64,000 bases of DNA from GCA-2401155 sp045047085 (lineage in GTDB: Bacteria > Pseudomonadota > Alphaproteobacteria > Rhizobiales > Rhizobiaceae): the NCBI GenBank assembly GCA_045047085.1, contig JASFYT010000034.1:35863-99862 (forward strand), written 5' to 3'. The first letter of the stretch is position 1; the number at the start of each line of letters is the position of its first letter. Under the pieces are notes generated by a model that was not told where the DNA came from, ran no database searches, and was given only the letters and a program-made list of their open reading frames with translations. This document shows positions 62,481 through 64,000 of the stretch, one piece after another. Both the position numbers and the translations under genes were made by a program.

Positions 62481-63656
62481 TTATCTGAACCTTAGATTGC
62501 TTCGGGATAATTGGTCGACCGAGGAACACCCCATCAACTTCATTCCTCGCTCGATCTCTGCGTGCATAAGCGTTAGGGCGCGCTCCACTCCTGGCTGACC
62601 CGCTGCTGCCAACGGGAACAGGTAGAACCTGCCGCCGCCTACTGCTTTTGCTCCCAAGGACAACGCTTTCAGCACATGTGTGCCGCGCTGGATACCGCTA
62701 TCCATAATAACGTCGATCTTGTCGCCCACGGCATCGACTATCTCGGCTAACTGGTCGAAGGGGCTTCTTGATCCGTCCAACTGACGTCCGCCGTGATTGG
62801 ATATAATGATACCGGTACAACCTATGTCGACAGCCTTCTTTGCATCTTCGACAGACATAATACCTTTGAGGCAGAATTGCCCATCCCAGAGCTTGACCAT
62901 TTGAGCTACATCATCCCAGGTCATTGATGGATCAAGCATTTCCGTGAAGTATTTTCCGATTGATATGGCGCCATCGCTCATATCCACATGTTCATCAAGC
63001 TGGGGCAGTTTAAAACTTTCGTGGGTGACGTAATTGATTCCCCACATGGGTTTGATGGCAAACTGTATCAGACCGCCCAGCGTCAGGCGGAAGGGAATTG
63101 AGAAACCGGTGCGCAAATCACGTTCGCGGTTACCACCGGTGATGCTGTCTACTGTCAGCATCATGACGTCGACTTCGGACTCCTTTGCGCTCTCCATCAT
63201 GGCTTTGTTCAGGCCGCGGTCTTTATGAAAATAAAACTGGTAGACCTGCGGGTTCTTAAATTTTTTCCGAACCTCCGCAATGCTTGTGGTCCCAAGAGAA
63301 GAAACGCCGAACATGGTTCCAAATTTATCCGCAGCGGCGGCAACCGCAAGCTCACCATCATGGTGAAACAGCCGCTGAAGTGCGGTTGGTGAACAGTAAA
63401 TCGGCATATCAAGTTTTTGGCCCATCACCGTTACCGACATATCTATATCCTCAACCCCGGTCAGGACGTTGGGGATAAGGTCACATCGCTCAAATGCCTC
63501 TGTATTATGCCGATAGGTCGTTTCATCATCCGCAGCGCCGTCAATGTAATTGAATATGGGGCTTGGTAGACGCTTTTGGGCAAGAGTGCGAAAGTCTTGA
63601 AAGTTGTGACATTGATTTAGGCGCATGGAGTTTCCAGATGGTGTGTTGGCTGGCAT
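62481..63656 (-). CDS. FMN-dependent alpha-hydroxy-acid dehydrogenase (LldD-like)
   Basis: 391-residue TIM barrel of the L-lactate dehydrogenase/glycolate oxidase family. PIFNYIDGAADDE near residue 34, PIYCSPTALQRLFHHDGELA near 95, LKGIMSVEDAKKA and the active-site IISNHGGRQLDGSRSPFD (catalytic His and Arg) near 285, with the phosphate loop MDSGIQRGTHVLKALSLGA. The GGGRFYLFPLAAAGQ stretch differs a little from typical lactate enzymes, so the substrate (lactate, mandelate or another 2-hydroxy acid) is open. The start could be moved to MRLNQ at 63626. Its neighbours give no strong context. Confidence 0.88.
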   Translation of the reverse strand: MPANTPSGNSMRLNQCHNFQDFRTLAQKRLPSPIFNYIDGAADDETTYRHNTEAFERCDLIPNVLTGVEDIDMSVTVMGQKLDMPIYCSPTALQRLFHHDGELAVAAAADKFGTMFGVSSLGTTSIAEVRKKFKNPQVYQFYFHKDRGLNKAMMESAKESEVDVMMLTVDSITGGNRERDLRTGFSIPFRLTLGGLIQFAIKPMWGINYVTHESFKLPQLDEHVDMSDGAISIGKYFTEMLDPSMTWDDVAQMVKLWDGQFCLKGIMSVEDAKKAVDIGCTGIIISNHGGRQLDGSRSPFDQLAEIVDAVGDKIDVIMDSGIQRGTHVLKALSLGAKAVGGGRFYLFPLAAAGQPGVERALTLMHAEIERGMKLMGCSSVDQLSRSNLRFR

Positions 63657-63752
63657 TGCTCATCGGGAGCAATTTTCTTCAAGTTAATTGATGAATGTTT
63701 TGAGGTCTACCTATTGTTCGCCTACAAACCGGCGGGCAGGAATAACCTTGGG

Positions 63753-63772
63753 TTAGGACCTAATTATCCTAA
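63753..63772. promoter_or_regulatory. Short inverted repeat upstream of the LldD-like gene
   Basis: TTAGGA (63753-63758) and TCCTAA (63767-63772) with an 8-bp spacer, about 100 bp before the start. A weak candidate operator. The region 63657-63900 shows nothing else recognised. Confidence 0.3.
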
Positions 63773-63900
63773 ATCTGTAGAATGGCGGTTCTGAGCCAAA
63801 AACTTACCACTCTCAACTAACAGTTTTCAGGTGCAGTCACGTGAAAATCCACTACCATCTCGGCTAGGATCGACGCTTCGCCGTCTATCGCCCACGCAAC

Positions 63901-64000
63901 TGGACTTGCCCGGATAAAGTAGGGAGGTTTTCACTCTATCTCGGCCATTTTGGCCTCGAATTTGATCGGCGATATATATCCTATCGCTGAATGCCGTCTG
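63901..64000 (-). mobile_element. End of an IS3-family insertion sequence (OrfB C-terminus, partial)
   Basis: Reading leftwards from the edge, the minus strand encodes RRHSAIGYISPIKFEAKMAE and then two more residues before TGA at 63931. RRHSAIGYxSPxxFE is the invariant C-terminal end of IS3-family OrfB transposases. The element continues past the right edge. TGGACTTGCCCGGATAAAGT at 63901-63920 may be its terminal inverted repeat; this cannot be proved without the other end. Confidence 0.8.

Overview
The window reads as chromosomal DNA of a low-GC (mid-40s %, by eye) alphaproteobacterium, probably Hyphomicrobiales (Rhizobiales) or a close relative. The basis is gene content: many ABC and TRAP sugar/acid importers, SorC and ROK regulators, a fused NarK1-NarK2 beside narGHJI, and an intergenic element resembling the rhizobial RIME repeats. 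No rRNA, tRNA, CRISPR array, prophage or replication origin was recognised.

Region 1 (1-23.4 kb) is a polyol/sugar-alcohol catabolic island. On the minus strand lie a DhaK-DhaL kinase and an Fe-type alcohol dehydrogenase, then a SorC regulator with ABC binding protein and two permeases (running off the left edge). On the plus strand are an RPE-like epimerase, an LsrF-like thiolase/aldolase and a GlpD-like dehydrogenase. A second minus-strand block follows: glycerol-1-phosphate-dehydrogenase-like protein, SDR, a truncated SDR, two permeases, binding protein, FGGY kinase, HAD phosphatase, MalK-type ATPase, an EryC-like isomerase and a decayed triosephosphate isomerase. A second SorC regulator (22.4 kb) probably controls much of this: the same sequence words occur upstream of the plus-strand epimerase operon and upstream of the minus-strand G1P-dehydrogenase operon. 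Many of the enzymes converge on dihydroxyacetone phosphate.

Region 2 (23.4-34 kb) starts with an IS3-family scar. It then holds a hexuronate locus: ROK regulator, TRAP importer (dctMQP-type), Gfo/Idh oxidoreductase, and divergent uxaC-uxuB-uxuA. Together these take up a hexuronate and convert it to 2-keto-3-deoxygluconate.

Region 3 (34-42 kb) has a TetR regulator divergent from a PPOX flavoprotein and a secreted alpha/beta hydrolase. A tightly coupled six-gene operon follows: cytochrome-c'-like protein, small membrane protein, TetR, HlyD adaptor, FtsX-type permease and LolD/MacB-type ATPase, preceded by a 15-bp-arm palindrome. A secreted EF-hand protein comes next.

Region 4 (42-54.5 kb) is a respiratory nitrate reductase operon, narK(fused)-narGHJI-parvulin-carbonic anhydrase, with a divergent CRP/FNR-type regulator. 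Two perfect FNR boxes lie between them. A frameshifted DUF2478-like remnant lies just past the regulator.

Region 5 (54.8-61 kb) is a LysR-controlled unit: CoA-transferase, HMG-CoA-lyase-like enzyme and a DctPQM TRAP importer. It looks like uptake, CoA activation and cleavage of a branched dicarboxylic hydroxy acid.

Region 6 (61-64 kb) has repeats, an orphan VPLPA-CTERM secreted protein, an FMN-dependent alpha-hydroxy-acid dehydrogenase and the end of an IS3-family element at the right edge. Several remnants (tpi, class II aldolase N-terminus, SDR C-domain, DUF2478, IS3) show that the sugar and nitrate islands have been rearranged.
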